The translations under genes and the position numbers were made by a program. The notes under the pieces were generated by a model that searched no databases, was not told the origin of the DNA, and saw only the letters and a program-made list of their open reading frames with translations. Positions 41,601 to 51,287 of a stretch of 64,000 nt of DNA are shown here, piece by piece. Origin of the DNA: Sphingomonas aurea (GTDB taxonomy: Bacteria; Pseudomonadota; Alphaproteobacteria; Sphingomonadales; Sphingomonadaceae). The stretch's first letter is position 1, and every line of letters begins with the position of its first letter. The stretch is taken from the NCBI RefSeq assembly GCF_030678875.1, contig NZ_JAUUDS010000001.1, positions 992,001 to 1,056,000 of the forward strand, read 5' to 3'.

Positions 41601-41855
41601 TCAGTTGCTGTCCGAATCGTCCTCGCTGTCCTTGACGATCGCGATCACGCCGATCGCGGCAATCCCGGCCGCAATCACGGCGGCTACGATCCCGCCGCCG
41701 CCTGCCGCCAGCTTGCTCGACTTGTCGCCCGACGCGCTGGCGCGGGCCGACTTGGCGACCGACAGCGACGCCGCCGGATTGGCGGCGGCGGCAAGCGCCG
41801 GCGATGCGGTCAGCGATAGCGCCGCGGCGGTCGCAAGAACGGACTTGATACCCAT
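41601..41855 (-). CDS. Small exported protein with a glycine-rich C-terminal helix
   Basis: An 84-residue protein. The signal peptide is MGIKSVLATAAALSLTASPA (ending ALAAA); a Ser/Ala/Lys-rich middle is followed by GGGGIVAAVIAAGIAAIGVI, one membrane-type helix, and an acidic tail KDSEDDSDSN. AGGAG precedes the ATG at 41855. Small proteins of this layout are common in sphingomonads; the role is unknown. The stretch 41856-42069 to its right holds no gene that I can support. Confidence 0.72.
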   Translation of the reverse strand: MGIKSVLATAAALSLTASPALAAAANPAASLSVAKSARASASGDKSSKLAAGGGGIVAAVIAAGIAAIGVIAIVKDSEDDSDSN

Positions 41856-42069
41856 AACGATACTCCTGTGAATGTCCGACGACGAACGGCACCTGCCGGA
41901 ATGGGTTCCGCACGCGCATCCCCGGAATGCCACAGCCGGGGCGGACCGCCCCGGGGAACGGTCGGAGCGTTAAGCTCCTCGACGCAAATGGCTGGTAAAG
42001 TCGCTTCCCACGCGGGCCCGGCGACAGCATATACGGCCCCATAGTCGTTTCATTGGGGGTCCGCCGGCG

Positions 42070-42834
42070 GTGACTGCGCCTTTTCGTTTTCCGCGCTTCT
42101 TCGTCACCAGCCCCTCGCCCTGCCCCTATCTGCCGGGGCGGCAGGAGCGGAAGGTGTTTACCGAGTTGACCGGCCCGCACGCGACCGAACTGAACGACGC
42201 GCTCGGCCGCATCGGGTTCCGCCGCAGCCAGGGGGTCGCCTATCGCCCGTCCTGCGCGGGCTGCACCGCCTGTGTCTCGGTCCGCGTGGTGACGGGCGAG
42301 TTCGTCCCCAACGCCACCCAGCGCAAGCTGCTGCGCCGCCATGCCGATCTGGAGGTCGTCGCCTGTCGCGCCTGGGCGACCGACGAGCAGTTCCAGCTGC
42401 TCCGCCGCTACCTTGCGCTGCGTCACCCCAGTGGCGGCATGGCGGGCATGGACGAGGACGATTATGCCGATATGATCGAGCATTCGCCGGTGAACTCGCT
42501 GATCGTCGAATATCGCGAGCCGGCGGTGAACGGCCGCCGCGGCCGGCTGGTCGGCGCGTGCCTGACCGACCGTCAGGCGGACGGCCTGTCGATGATCTAC
42601 AGCTTCTTCGATCCCGAGCATTCCTCGCGGCCCGCGCTCGGCAACTTCATCATCATGGACCATATCATGCGCGCGCGCGACGCGGGCCTGCCCTATGTCT
42701 ATCTCGGCTATTGGGTGAAGGGGTCGTCGCGGATGGCGTACAAGACCCGCTATCGCCCGCTCGAGGCGTTGAGCCCCGCCGGCTGGCGCCAGCTGCGCGA
42801 CGACGAGATGGCCGCTACGCCTCCGACACTCTGA
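42070..42834 (+). CDS. bpt: Aspartate/glutamate leucyl-tRNA-protein transferase Bpt
   Basis: A 254-residue N-end-rule transferase. [20 protein letters not shown] at the N-terminus and [20 protein letters not shown] carry the conserved cysteines. [20 protein letters not shown] and [13 protein letters not shown] are the acyltransferase core. In alphaproteobacteria this Ate1-like protein adds leucine to N-terminal Asp/Glu and so marks proteins for ClpAPS. The start is a GTG at 42070. Its last 20 bases overlap the convergent transglutaminase-like gene. Confidence 0.9.
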   Translation: MTAPFRFPRFFVTSPSPCPYLPGRQERKVFTELTGPHATELNDALGRIGFRRSQGVAYRPSCAGCTACVSVRVVTGEFVPNATQRKLLRRHADLEVVACRAWATDEQFQLLRRYLALRHPSGGMAGMDEDDYADMIEHSPVNSLIVEYREPAVNGRRGRLVGACLTDRQADGLSMIYSFFDPEHSSRPALGNFIIMDHIMRARDAGLPYVYLGYWVKGSSRMAYKTRYRPLEALSPAGWRQLRDDEMAATPPTL

Positions 42835-43612
42835 CCTCCACGTCCAGCCGCTCGTCCCCTTCGCCGAGCCGCGATCCGGCGACCGGCGCCGCGCCCACGG
42901 CGTCGAGGGCGACGGCGACACGGACATGCTCCTCCTCAGGCGAAAGCCCCGTGTCCGGGTCGAAGCCGACCCAGCCCAGTCCGTCGACATGCGCCTCCGC
43001 CCAGCCGTGCGGCGTCGCCCGCGCCTCGCGCGCCAGGCAGCGATAGCCGCTGACATAGCGTGCCGGAGCACCGATGCTGCGCGCCGCCACGGCGAAGATC
43101 TGCGCCGCATCGCGCGCGGTCGCACTCTCCCTAAGCCAGGCTTTGCCGGCCGTCAGCTCGGGGTCCGGCCGTCCGGCGTCGGGCGCGAACCGGGCATGGA
43201 CACCCGCGTTGATCCGGTGCAGCGCGGTCAGCATCGGCACCCCGGACGCCATCTCCGCGGCCCATGCGGCGATGGCGGGATCAGGCGCGGTCGCCGGGGT
43301 CGCGCGCAGGAACACGGGCGGCGGCAGCGTCTCGTGCACGCCGTGGAGCACCCCGTCGGAGTGGCTGGTCAGCACCTCGCCGGTGATCGCGATCTCGATG
43401 CCGTCGAGCGGTCCCTCGGCATAGAGCATCGTCACCGCATTGCCCCAGCCGTCGCGACCCTCGCGCAGCAGCGCGTCGCAGTCGACGTCGATCCGCCAGC
43501 GCGCCACCGTCTGGTCGTGCGAGTTCTGCGGGGTCAGGCGCAGCATCTGCACCAGCCGCGCCTGCGGGGCGGTGAAGCGATACGCCGTGCGGTGATGGAT
43601 CGACAGCCTCAT
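42815..43612 (-). CDS. Transglutaminase-like protein lacking the catalytic cysteine
   Basis: A 265-residue protein with the N-terminal beta domain of bacterial transglutaminase-like proteins ([32 protein letters not shown]) and the papain-like core. Where the family has V-C-Q-D, this one has TARD (residues 165-168), so the nucleophile Cys is an Ala. [13 protein letters not shown] is intact, as are the His202 ([14 protein letters not shown]) and Asp218 (GFDPD) sites. It is therefore unlikely to act by the usual thiol mechanism. It lies 35 bases after the alpha-E gene, completing an ATP-grasp/alpha-E/transglutaminase cluster. Confidence 0.85.
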   Translation of the reverse strand: MRLSIHHRTAYRFTAPQARLVQMLRLTPQNSHDQTVARWRIDVDCDALLREGRDGWGNAVTMLYAEGPLDGIEIAITGEVLTSHSDGVLHGVHETLPPPVFLRATPATAPDPAIAAWAAEMASGVPMLTALHRINAGVHARFAPDAGRPDPELTAGKAWLRESATARDAAQIFAVAARSIGAPARYVSGYRCLAREARATPHGWAEAHVDGLGWVGFDPDTGLSPEEEHVRVAVALDAVGAAPVAGSRLGEGDERLDVEVRVSEA

Positions 43613-43647
43613 GCCCCGTTACGCTCCCCCAGACCGTGTGCCCTCGA

Positions 43648-44583
43648 CTATCCGAACTTGAACTGCCGCCCGATCGCGCCGTGAAGCAGCGCATTCTCGT
43701 GGATGAAGCTCTGCAGGAACTGGTGCAGGCCAGACGCGATCACCTCGCCCGATCGGGTGCGCGCCATCCGCGTCGCCCGCATCCGCGCCATCCGGTCCGC
43801 CTCGCCATGCAGTCCGGTCCGCCGTGCGAGCAGGGAGAGCACGTCCACCGTCTCCTCGACCGAGGCGGCCAGGCTGCGCGGCAGCTCGCCGCGGGCGACC
43901 AGCAGATCGATGACGTTGGCCGGCTGCAACCCATCCGAATAGAGCCAGCGATAGGCGGTCACCGCCGACACGGTCTGCAATATCGTCGTCCACTGGTCGC
44001 GATCGACGACGCCGCCGACCCGCTCGCCGGCGGGCAACAGGATATGGTATTTCACGTCGAGCAGCCGCGCGGTGTTGTCCGCCCGCTCGATCGCCTGCCC
44101 CAGCCGGATGAACCAGGTCGTCTGGTTGCGCAGCATCCGGTGGACCGCGCCCTCGAACCCGCGCGTCTCGGTCTTCACCGCGTCGACCAGGTTCAGCACC
44201 GCGGTGGGATCGTCCGCCGGCGGCCGCCCCTCGAAGATCAGCCAGGCGCGGTTGATCGCTGCCCATGCCTCGCGCGTCAGCGCGGTGCGTACCGCGCGGG
44301 CATTCAGCCGCGCCATCTCGGTACAGCGGATGATCGACCCCGGATGGCTGGGATCGACGGTCAGGAACCGGGCGACGTCGCGACGCCGGATTTCGCCTCC
44401 GGTCGCGCCGAAAGCGGCGTCGGTCTCGGTCACGGTCAGCGCCGATGCCCAGGCCGCCTGCCCCGCCGGCCGCGCCGACAGCACGTCGAGCCGCACCGTC
44501 GCCTCGACCAGCCGCGCGATAAAGTCGGCCCGCTCGAAATAGCGGCCCAGCCAGTAGAGCGACGATGCGGTGCGGCTGAGCAT
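43648..44583 (-). CDS. Alpha-E domain protein (DUF403)
   Basis: A 311-residue all-helical protein starting MLSRTASSLYWLGRYFERAD, the standard alpha-E opening. LRNQTTWFIRLGQAIERADN, then TARLLDVKYH, is the second conserved block. Alpha-E proteins always travel with circularly permuted ATP-grasp proteins and often with a transglutaminase-like protein, and are predicted to take part in synthesis or modification of an unknown peptide. Its start overlaps the ATP-grasp stop (TGATG). Confidence 0.9.
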   Translation of the reverse strand: MLSRTASSLYWLGRYFERADFIARLVEATVRLDVLSARPAGQAAWASALTVTETDAAFGATGGEIRRRDVARFLTVDPSHPGSIIRCTEMARLNARAVRTALTREAWAAINRAWLIFEGRPPADDPTAVLNLVDAVKTETRGFEGAVHRMLRNQTTWFIRLGQAIERADNTARLLDVKYHILLPAGERVGGVVDRDQWTTILQTVSAVTAYRWLYSDGLQPANVIDLLVARGELPRSLAASVEETVDVLSLLARRTGLHGEADRMARMRATRMARTRSGEVIASGLHQFLQSFIHENALLHGAIGRQFKFG

Positions 44584-46067
44584 CAGGCGCCGCCCCCCAT
44601 GCTCTGCGTCATGCCACCTATCGTCTGGGTCATGGGCGCAGCATCGTCCATCAGCACGAAACTGTCCTTGGTGCCGCCGCCCTGGCTGGAATTCACCACC
44701 AGCGAGCCCTCGCGCAGCGCGACGCGGGTCAGGCCGCCGGGTACCACCTGCACGCCCTTCGATCCGGTCAGGACGAAGGGGCGGAAGTCGACGTGACGTG
44801 GGGCCAGCCCCCGCTCTGCCATGGTCGGCACGGTCGACAGCGCCAGCGTAGGCTGCGCGATGTAGCGGTGCGGCTCGGCGACCAGCGCGGCGCGGAACGC
44901 GGCGATCTCGGCCTTGCTCGCGGTCGGTCCGACCAGCATGCCATAACCGCCCGACCCGTCGACCAGCTTCACCACCACCTCGTCGAGATGGTCGAGCACG
45001 TACTTCAGCGCCTCGGGTTCGCGGCAGCGCCACGTCTCGACATTGGGCAGCTTCGCCTCACCGCCCGAGTAGAAGCGGACGATGTCGGGCATATAGCTAT
45101 AGATCGCCTTGTCGTCGGCGATGCCGTTGCCCGGCGCGTTGATGATCGCGACGTTTCCGGCGGCATAGGCGGCGATCAGCCCCGGCACGCCCAGCATCGA
45201 ATCCGGCCGAAACACCAGCGGGTCGAGGAAATCGTCGTCGACCCGGCGATAGATCACGTCGACCTTCACCCGCCCCGCGATCGTCCGCATCCAGACGATG
45301 TCGTCGTCCACCACCAGGTCGACCGCCTCGACCAGCTCGATCCCCATCGAGTCGGCCAGGAAGCTGTGCTCGTAATAGGCCGAATTGTAGTGGCCGGGCG
45401 TCAGCACCACGCAGGTCGGCGCACCGACGCCGTGCGGGGCGACCGACTTCATCACCTCCAGCAGCCGGTCGGGATAGCTGTCGACCGCCGCCACCCGGAA
45501 CTCGCGGAACAGCTCCGGGCACAGCCGCAGCATCGCCTCGCGGTTCTCCAGCATATAGCTGACGCCTGACGGCGTGCGGGCATTGTCCTCCAGCACGAAG
45601 AAGTCGTCGGGCCCGGTGCGGACCAGGTCGATCCCGCAGATATGCGCCCACACGCCGTGCGGCGGGCGGATGCCGGCGATCTCGGGCCGGAACTGCGGGT
45701 TCGACAGGATCAGGTCGGCGGGCAGCACCCCTTCGCTCAGGATGCGGCGCTCACCATAGATGTCGTCGAGAAAGGCGTTGATCGCCTCGACCCGCTGGAC
45801 CAGCCCCTCGGACAGGCGCGCCCACTCGTCATGCAGGAACACGCGGGGGACGATGTCGAACGGGATGATCCGCTCGCTGGCGTCGCTGTCGCCATAGACG
45901 GCGAAGGTGATGCCCAGCTGGCGGAACGCCGCCTCGGCGGATTGCTGGCGTCGGCGCAGTTCGGTGTCCGACGTGACGCTCAGCCAGCGGCCAAGGGCCG
46001 CCAGTTCCGCCCGCGGCGGCGGGCCGCCCGTCGTCCCCATGATCTCGTCGAACGCGTCCTGCCCCAT
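44583..46067 (-). CDS. Circularly permuted type 2 ATP-grasp protein
   Basis: About 494 residues. ERIIPFDIVPRVFLHDEWAR and LEDNARTPSGVSYMLENREA, then TPGHYNSAYYEHSFLADSMG, are signatures of the DUF404/407 family. NAPGNGIADDKAIYSYMPDI and LVDGSGGYGMLVGPTAS are nucleotide-binding parts, and VVNSSQGGGTKDSFVL ends the ATP-grasp core. It should form a carboxylate-amine (peptide-like) bond with ATP; the substrate is unknown. The chosen start is MGQDAFDEIM; the frame opens earlier at 46127. Confidence 0.9.
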   Translation of the reverse strand: MGQDAFDEIMGTTGGPPPRAELAALGRWLSVTSDTELRRRQQSAEAAFRQLGITFAVYGDSDASERIIPFDIVPRVFLHDEWARLSEGLVQRVEAINAFLDDIYGERRILSEGVLPADLILSNPQFRPEIAGIRPPHGVWAHICGIDLVRTGPDDFFVLEDNARTPSGVSYMLENREAMLRLCPELFREFRVAAVDSYPDRLLEVMKSVAPHGVGAPTCVVLTPGHYNSAYYEHSFLADSMGIELVEAVDLVVDDDIVWMRTIAGRVKVDVIYRRVDDDFLDPLVFRPDSMLGVPGLIAAYAAGNVAIINAPGNGIADDKAIYSYMPDIVRFYSGGEAKLPNVETWRCREPEALKYVLDHLDEVVVKLVDGSGGYGMLVGPTASKAEIAAFRAALVAEPHRYIAQPTLALSTVPTMAERGLAPRHVDFRPFVLTGSKGVQVVPGGLTRVALREGSLVVNSSQGGGTKDSFVLMDDAAPMTQTIGGMTQSMGGGA

Positions 46068-46143
46068 CGATCCCCGACATGCTTGGTGACAAGCAACCAT
46101 GCTGCGCGCTTTCGTTGCAGCGCACAAGGGCCGGGCCGGTTAT

Positions 46144-48147
46144 TTACGTGCCGAGTGCCTCCAGCATCGCCGGGGTCAGTACCTGCGGCAACACGCGGGG
46201 TGCGGCGGCACCCGGCGCATAATAGAGATAAAGGGGCACCCCGGCGCGATTGTGCCGCTCGATGAAACGACCCATCGCGGGATCGCCATCGGTCCAGTCG
46301 CCGACCAGCACCGCCACCTTCGCTTTCGCGAAAGACGCCTGCACGCCGTCGCGCTCGATCGCTGCCTTCTCGTTGACCTTGCAGGTCAGGCACCAGTCGG
46401 CGGTGAAGTAAGCGAAGACCGGCCGCCCCTCCGCCCGCAGCGCGGTGAGCCGCGCCTCGGTAAACGCCTCCCCACCCGCCACCTTCGCTGCGCCAGCGGG
46501 TGCCGGCTGCAGGGTCAGCACCGCTGCGAACGCCAGCGCCCCCGCGACACCCGCCGGCCAGAAGCTGCGCTCGCGCCCGGCCAGCTGCCGCCGCCCGGTC
46601 CACCACAGCCCGGTCGCCGCGATCAGCAGCGCCGCCAGCCCCAGCGTCATCCCGTCGACCCCGGCCTGCCGCCCCAGCACCCAGGCGAGCGCCAGCGCCG
46701 TCAGGAACATCGGCAGCGACAAGATGCGCCGCAGCCGCGCCATCCACGCCCCCGGCTTCGGCAGCCGCCGCCGCAGCGCCGGCACGAAGCCCAGCGCGAG
46801 GAACGGCAGCGCAATCCCCAGCCCCAGCCCGGCGAAGACGAGCAGCGCCGCCGCCGCCGGCAGCACCAGCGCCGCGCCCAGCGCCGCGCCCATGAACGGA
46901 CCCGTGCACGGCGTCGCCACGAACGCCGCCAGCGCCCCGGTCGCGAACGCGCCGCCGGTGCCCGCCCGCCCGGCGAAGCGCGGCGTCGGCAGCTCGAACA
47001 GCCCGGCCAGGTTGAACGCGATGCCGGTGACCAGCAGCAGCAGCACACCGATCACCCGCGGGTCCTGCAGCTGGAACGCCCAGCCGACCGTCGCCCCGCC
47101 CGCGCGCAGCGCCAGCAGCCCGGCACCGAGCGCCAGGCAGACCAGCACCACGCCCGCGGTATAGGCCAGCGCCTCCGCCCGCGCCGCCCCCTCGGTGCCG
47201 CCGCTCTTGGCCAGGCTCAGCGCCTTCAGGCTCAGGATCGGGAAGACGCAGGGCATGACGTTCAGGATCAGCCCGCCCAGCACCGCCCCCGCGAACGCAA
47301 CCAGCGCCACGCCCCAGCCGCTACCGCCCGCGGACGGGCGCGCGACGCTGCCGGGCATCGCGCTGACCGCGAAACCCTGCCCGTCGCCGGTCGCCAGCAC
47401 CCCCTCGATCCGGCCGGTCGGCGGCGTGGCCGCGGCCTTGGTCGCGACCACCAGCCGGTCGCCCTCGCGCGTCACCGTCTGGTGTGCGGCCATGTCGATC
47501 GTGCCGGCCTCGGCCGGGTAGAAATAGGCGTCGGCCGGCGCCGCATCGGCGGGAAACGGCACCGACATCCGCAGCGCGCCCGCCTCCGCCTGCCAGGTTC
47601 CGACCGACCCAAGCGGGCGCGGCAGCGCCCGTCGCCAGCCGTCGAAGCGCGCCCGCACCGCCGGCACGATCGCACCGCGCCCGACCGTCAGCGCCAGCGA
47701 CACCGTCTGCTTCTCCGGCACGCAGACCTGCCGGGTGCAGACCAGATAGTCGAGCGTCACGCCGACCGGCAGCCGCGTACCCTCGGCCAGTCCCGCCGGC
47801 ACCGCCAGATCGACGAGCAGCGCATAGGGCCGCTCATAGACATAGTTCATCAGCCCCGCGACGATCAGCCGCTCGGGCACCGGATAGCGCAGCGTCCCGA
47901 CCTTCGCGCCCGCCGGCAGCGTCCAGTCGGCGCGCATCGGGAAACCGGCGTCGCCCGGGTTCTGCCAATAACCGTGCCAGCCCGGCTGCGGCGTCGCGGC
48001 GATCGCCAGCGTCACCGTCGATCCCGGCGCAGGTGTCACGCTCTCCGCCACCAGCTCCATCGCCAGATGCCGCTCGCCCGGGGCCTGCGCCAGCGCCGCG
48101 GCGGGTGCCAGCAGCAGCGCCAGACATGTCATCATCCTGCAAAGCAT
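46144..48147 (-). CDS. dsbD: Thiol:disulfide interchange protein DsbD/ScsB type
   Basis: A 667-residue protein. The signal peptide ends ALAQA, then a periplasmic domain has YLVCTRQVCVPEKQTVSL. Eight membrane helices carry LNVMPCVFPILSLKALSLAK and VATPCTGPFMGAALGAAL, the two cysteines of the electron-shuttling core. The C-terminal thioredoxin domain has FTADWCLTCKVNEKAAIERD (W-C-x-x-C). It moves reducing power from cytoplasmic thioredoxin to the periplasm. The Pro-rich cytochrome-type N-terminal domain resembles ScsB. The start may be GTG 48156, ATG 48147 or ATG 48135. Confidence 0.88.
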   Translation of the reverse strand: MLCRMMTCLALLLAPAAALAQAPGERHLAMELVAESVTPAPGSTVTLAIAATPQPGWHGYWQNPGDAGFPMRADWTLPAGAKVGTLRYPVPERLIVAGLMNYVYERPYALLVDLAVPAGLAEGTRLPVGVTLDYLVCTRQVCVPEKQTVSLALTVGRGAIVPAVRARFDGWRRALPRPLGSVGTWQAEAGALRMSVPFPADAAPADAYFYPAEAGTIDMAAHQTVTREGDRLVVATKAAATPPTGRIEGVLATGDGQGFAVSAMPGSVARPSAGGSGWGVALVAFAGAVLGGLILNVMPCVFPILSLKALSLAKSGGTEGAARAEALAYTAGVVLVCLALGAGLLALRAGGATVGWAFQLQDPRVIGVLLLLVTGIAFNLAGLFELPTPRFAGRAGTGGAFATGALAAFVATPCTGPFMGAALGAALVLPAAAALLVFAGLGLGIALPFLALGFVPALRRRLPKPGAWMARLRRILSLPMFLTALALAWVLGRQAGVDGMTLGLAALLIAATGLWWTGRRQLAGRERSFWPAGVAGALAFAAVLTLQPAPAGAAKVAGGEAFTEARLTALRAEGRPVFAYFTADWCLTCKVNEKAAIERDGVQASFAKAKVAVLVGDWTDGDPAMGRFIERHNRAGVPLYLYYAPGAAAPRVLPQVLTPAMLEALGT

Positions 48148-48241
48148 CGCGGTCACTCAGGCGTCCTCGCGTGGCCGGTTGCGTCGCCACTTGCCGCGAT
48201 CCATAGCCGCGACGCGCAGCCTTACCAAGGACGACCCCCGC

Positions 48242-49933
48242 ATGACCGCCGCCAAGCTCGCCGCCCTCCTCGCCGCAACCTTCCTTGCCACCCCACTTGC
48301 GGCGCAGACCAGCTCGCCCGTGCCGCAACCGGCCGCGAGCACGCCCGGCCTGCCCGAGACACCGGCGCCGCCGCCCCCGCCCTTCCCCTCCGCCGCGCCA
48401 AAACTGATCGTCGCGATCTCGGTCGACCAGTTCTCCGCCGACCTCTTCGCCCAGTATCGTAACCATTATACCGGCGGGCTCGCGCGCCTGCTGACCGGCG
48501 GCGTCTTCCCCTCGGGCTATCAGAGCCACGCCGCGACCGAGACCTGCCCGGGCCACTCGACCATCCTGACCGGCTATCGGCCGGCCCACACCGGCATCAT
48601 CGCCAACAACTGGATCGACCAGCGCGTCGGCCGGCCCGACAAGACCGTCTACTGTTCCGAGGACGAGCGCGTTCCCGGCTCCAGCCACGACAGCTACACC
48701 GTGTCCGACATGCACCTGAAGGTGCCGACCCTGGGCGAGCGGATGAAGACCGCCGACCCGCGCACCCGCGTCGTCTCGGTCGCCGGCAAGGACCGGGCGG
48801 CGGTGATGATGGGCGGCCACAAGGTCGACGAGCTGTGGTGGTGGGACGGCAAGACCTATACCAGCTATGCCGGCCGCGCCGTGCCGCCGGTCGTCCAGCG
48901 CACCCGCGACGCGGTCGCCGCGCTGATCGCCCGGCCGCAGACTGCGCTGCCGCTGCCCGGCTGGTGCCGTTCGGTCGACCGGGCGATCACCGCCGGCACC
49001 GCCACCGTCGGCCAGGGCCGGTTCGAGCGCGCGGCCGGCGACGCCCGTGGCTTCCGCACGTCCCCCGCCGCCGACGCGGCGGTGCTCGCGATGGCCGCCG
49101 GCCTCGTCCAGGACATGGCATTGGGCAAGGGCCCGGCGACCGACATCATCGCGGTCGGCCTGTCCGCCACCGACTATATCGGCCACGCGCTGGGTACGCA
49201 GGGCACCGAGATGTGCATCCAGATGAACGAGCTGGACCAGTCGCTCGCCGGCTTCTTCGCGGTGCTCGACGAAACCGGCATCGATTACGAGGTGATGCTC
49301 ACCGCCGACCACGGCGCCCATGACATGACCGAGCGGCAGCAGCAGCGCGCCATGCCGATGGAGGCGCATGTCGCGCCGGAGGCGCTGGCCGCCGCGGTCG
49401 GCGCGGCGATCGGCCGCGACTTGGGGCTGACCAGCCCTGTACTGCTCGGCACCGAGGGCGATATCTATCTCTCGACCGCGCTTCCTGCCGCGCAGCGCCC
49501 GCGCGTGCTGGCCGAGGCGGTGCGCCGCTACCGCGGGCTGCCGCAGGTCGCCGCCGTGTTCACCGGCACAGAGATCGCCGCCTCGCCGATGCCGACCACG
49601 CCTCCCGAGACCTGGACCCTGCTGGAGCGCGCCCGCGCCAGCTACGACGCGCAGCGCTCGGGGGACCTGCTCGTCCTCCTGAAGCCGCGCGTCACCTCGA
49701 TCGAGAACCCGGCGCCCGGCTATGTCGAGACGCACGGCAGCCCGTGGGATTACGACCGGCGCGTGCCGATCCTGTTCTGGCGCAAGGGGATGACCGGATT
49801 CGAACAACCGCTGTCGGTCGAGACGGTCGACATCATGCCGACGCTGGCCGCGACGATCGGGCTGAAGGTGTCGGGGCAGGACGGCCGCTGCCTCGACCTC
49901 GATCCCGGCCCGGCGGACACCTGCCGCCGCTGA
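48242..49933 (+). CDS. phoK: Secreted alkaline phosphatase, PhoK/SPAP type
   Basis: A 563-residue protein with a signal peptide (MTAAKLAALLAATFLATPLA, ending AQ), a proline-rich linker and an alkaline phosphatase-superfamily domain. SHAATETCPGHSTILTGYRP has the nucleophile Thr101. Asn122 (ANNW), Lys183 and Arg185 (AGKDR) follow. These correspond to Thr89, Asn110, Lys171 and Arg173 of Sphingomonas SPAP, with one constant offset of 12, so the active site is intact. LTADHGAHDM carries metal ligands. It hydrolyses a broad range of phosphomonoesters outside the cell and would feed the Pst and Pit carriers. I see no convincing Pho box upstream. Confidence 0.9.
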   Translation: MTAAKLAALLAATFLATPLAAQTSSPVPQPAASTPGLPETPAPPPPPFPSAAPKLIVAISVDQFSADLFAQYRNHYTGGLARLLTGGVFPSGYQSHAATETCPGHSTILTGYRPAHTGIIANNWIDQRVGRPDKTVYCSEDERVPGSSHDSYTVSDMHLKVPTLGERMKTADPRTRVVSVAGKDRAAVMMGGHKVDELWWWDGKTYTSYAGRAVPPVVQRTRDAVAALIARPQTALPLPGWCRSVDRAITAGTATVGQGRFERAAGDARGFRTSPAADAAVLAMAAGLVQDMALGKGPATDIIAVGLSATDYIGHALGTQGTEMCIQMNELDQSLAGFFAVLDETGIDYEVMLTADHGAHDMTERQQQRAMPMEAHVAPEALAAAVGAAIGRDLGLTSPVLLGTEGDIYLSTALPAAQRPRVLAEAVRRYRGLPQVAAVFTGTEIAASPMPTTPPETWTLLERARASYDAQRSGDLLVLLKPRVTSIENPAPGYVETHGSPWDYDRRVPILFWRKGMTGFEQPLSVETVDIMPTLAATIGLKVSGQDGRCLDLDPGPADTCRR

Positions 49934-50009
49934 CGCGCGCGCCCTTGCCTCCGTCGCCGCCCCTCGCCTAACCATCCGACGGGGGCGGCGGCGGGACCGC
50001 CGCGGGGAG

Positions 50010-51227
50010 ATGAAGAAGATGCACGCCATGTCGCCGACGGAGGTGTTTCTCCTCGCCATGCTGCTGATCTTCTCGGTCCCTTATGCCGTGTGGCGGCTGG
50101 GGCGGACCGATTATTGGGCGCCGCTGGTCGTGGTGCAGATCGTCGGCGGCATCCTGCTCGGCCCCGGCGTGCTCGGCGCGCTCTTCCCCGGCTACTACGC
50201 CTTCGTCTTCACGCCGCAGACGATCGGATCGCTGAACGGCATCGCCTGGTGGGCGGTGATGATCTTCGTGTGGATCGCCGGCATCGAACTGGATCTGACC
50301 GAGGCGTGGCGCCGACGTGGCGAGACGGGCGTCACCGCCGGCCTCGCCCTCGGCGTGCCGCTCGTCACCGGCAGCGTGGCGGCGGTGCTGATGCTGCGCT
50401 TCCCCGGCTGGCGCGGGCCAGAGGGCGCGACGTGGCAGGTGGTGCTGGGCATCGGAATGGCCTGCGCCGTCACCGCCCTCCCCATCCTCGTCCTGCTGAT
50501 GGAGAAGCTGGAGATCCTGCGTCGACCGCTCGGCCAGCGCACGCTGCGCTATGCCAGCCTGGACGATATCGCGATCTGGGGTGTGCTGGCGCTGATCCTG
50601 CTCGATTGGGAGCGGGTCGGGCGGCAGGGCGGCTTCCTCGTCGCCTTCGCGCTCGCCACCTGGGGCATCCGCTGGGCCATGCCGCGTATCGCCGAGCGCG
50701 ACCGCTGGTATGTCAGCCTGATCTGGCTCGCCGCCTGCGGCTTCGCCGCGGACTGGGCGGGGCTGCACTTCATGGTCGGCGCGTTCCTGGCCGGCGCGGT
50801 GATGGACGCGCACTGGTTCGATCAGGCGCGGATGGACCGGTTCCGCGAGACGATCCTGCTCGCGGTCATGCCGGTCTTCTTCCTGTCGACGGGCCTTCGC
50901 ACCCAGTGGGGCGTCGGCGGCGCGACGGTGTTCGCCGCGGCGGCGCTGCTGCTGGCCGCGTCGGTCGGCGGCAAGCTGGTCGGGGTCGGGCTGGCCGGCC
51001 GCATTCTGAAATGGCCGAAGGGCGATGCGAGCGCCATCGGCTGGCTACTTCAGACCAAGGCGCTCATCATGATTATCTTCGTCAACATCCTCCTCGACAA
51101 GCACATCATCACCAACGAGACCTTCACGGCCCTGCTGCTGATGGCGCTCGCCTCGACGATGCTGACTATGCCGATGGTCGCGCCCCGCCTGCGCCGCGAT
51201 CCGGCACTGATCGACCGGGGGTTCTGA
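50010..51227 (+). CDS. Cation:proton antiporter, CPA2 family
   Basis: A 405-residue membrane protein with about twelve hydrophobic segments. VVVQIVGGILLGPGVLGALF, the charged ELDLTEAWRRRGETG loop, CAVTALPILVLLMEKLEILR and RYASLDDIAIWGVLALILL (the antiporter Asp pair) match Na+(K+)/H+ exchangers of the KefB/NapA type. No RCK/TrkA-N regulatory domain follows. GGGGAG precedes the start. Confidence 0.85.
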   Translation: MKKMHAMSPTEVFLLAMLLIFSVPYAVWRLGRTDYWAPLVVVQIVGGILLGPGVLGALFPGYYAFVFTPQTIGSLNGIAWWAVMIFVWIAGIELDLTEAWRRRGETGVTAGLALGVPLVTGSVAAVLMLRFPGWRGPEGATWQVVLGIGMACAVTALPILVLLMEKLEILRRPLGQRTLRYASLDDIAIWGVLALILLDWERVGRQGGFLVAFALATWGIRWAMPRIAERDRWYVSLIWLAACGFAADWAGLHFMVGAFLAGAVMDAHWFDQARMDRFRETILLAVMPVFFLSTGLRTQWGVGGATVFAAAALLLAASVGGKLVGVGLAGRILKWPKGDASAIGWLLQTKALIMIIFVNILLDKHIITNETFTALLLMALASTMLTMPMVAPRLRRDPALIDRGF

Positions 51228-51239
51228 CCTCCGCCCCAT

Positions 51240-51270
51240 CCCGTCATCCCTGCCTGCGCGAGGATGACGA
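51240..51270. repeat. Short intergenic palindrome
   Basis: CGTCATCC and GGATGACG flank CTGCCTGCGCGA, a short member of the same repeat family, between the antiporter and the end of the metH gene. Confidence 0.55.
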
Positions 51271-51287
51271 TCACTGGACGTAGATGC

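Noticed and set aside
42835..43070. Possible coding continuation of bpt past 42834
   Set aside because: The TGA at 42832-42834 ends the family's normal length; the bases after it belong to the opposite-strand transglutaminase-like gene.
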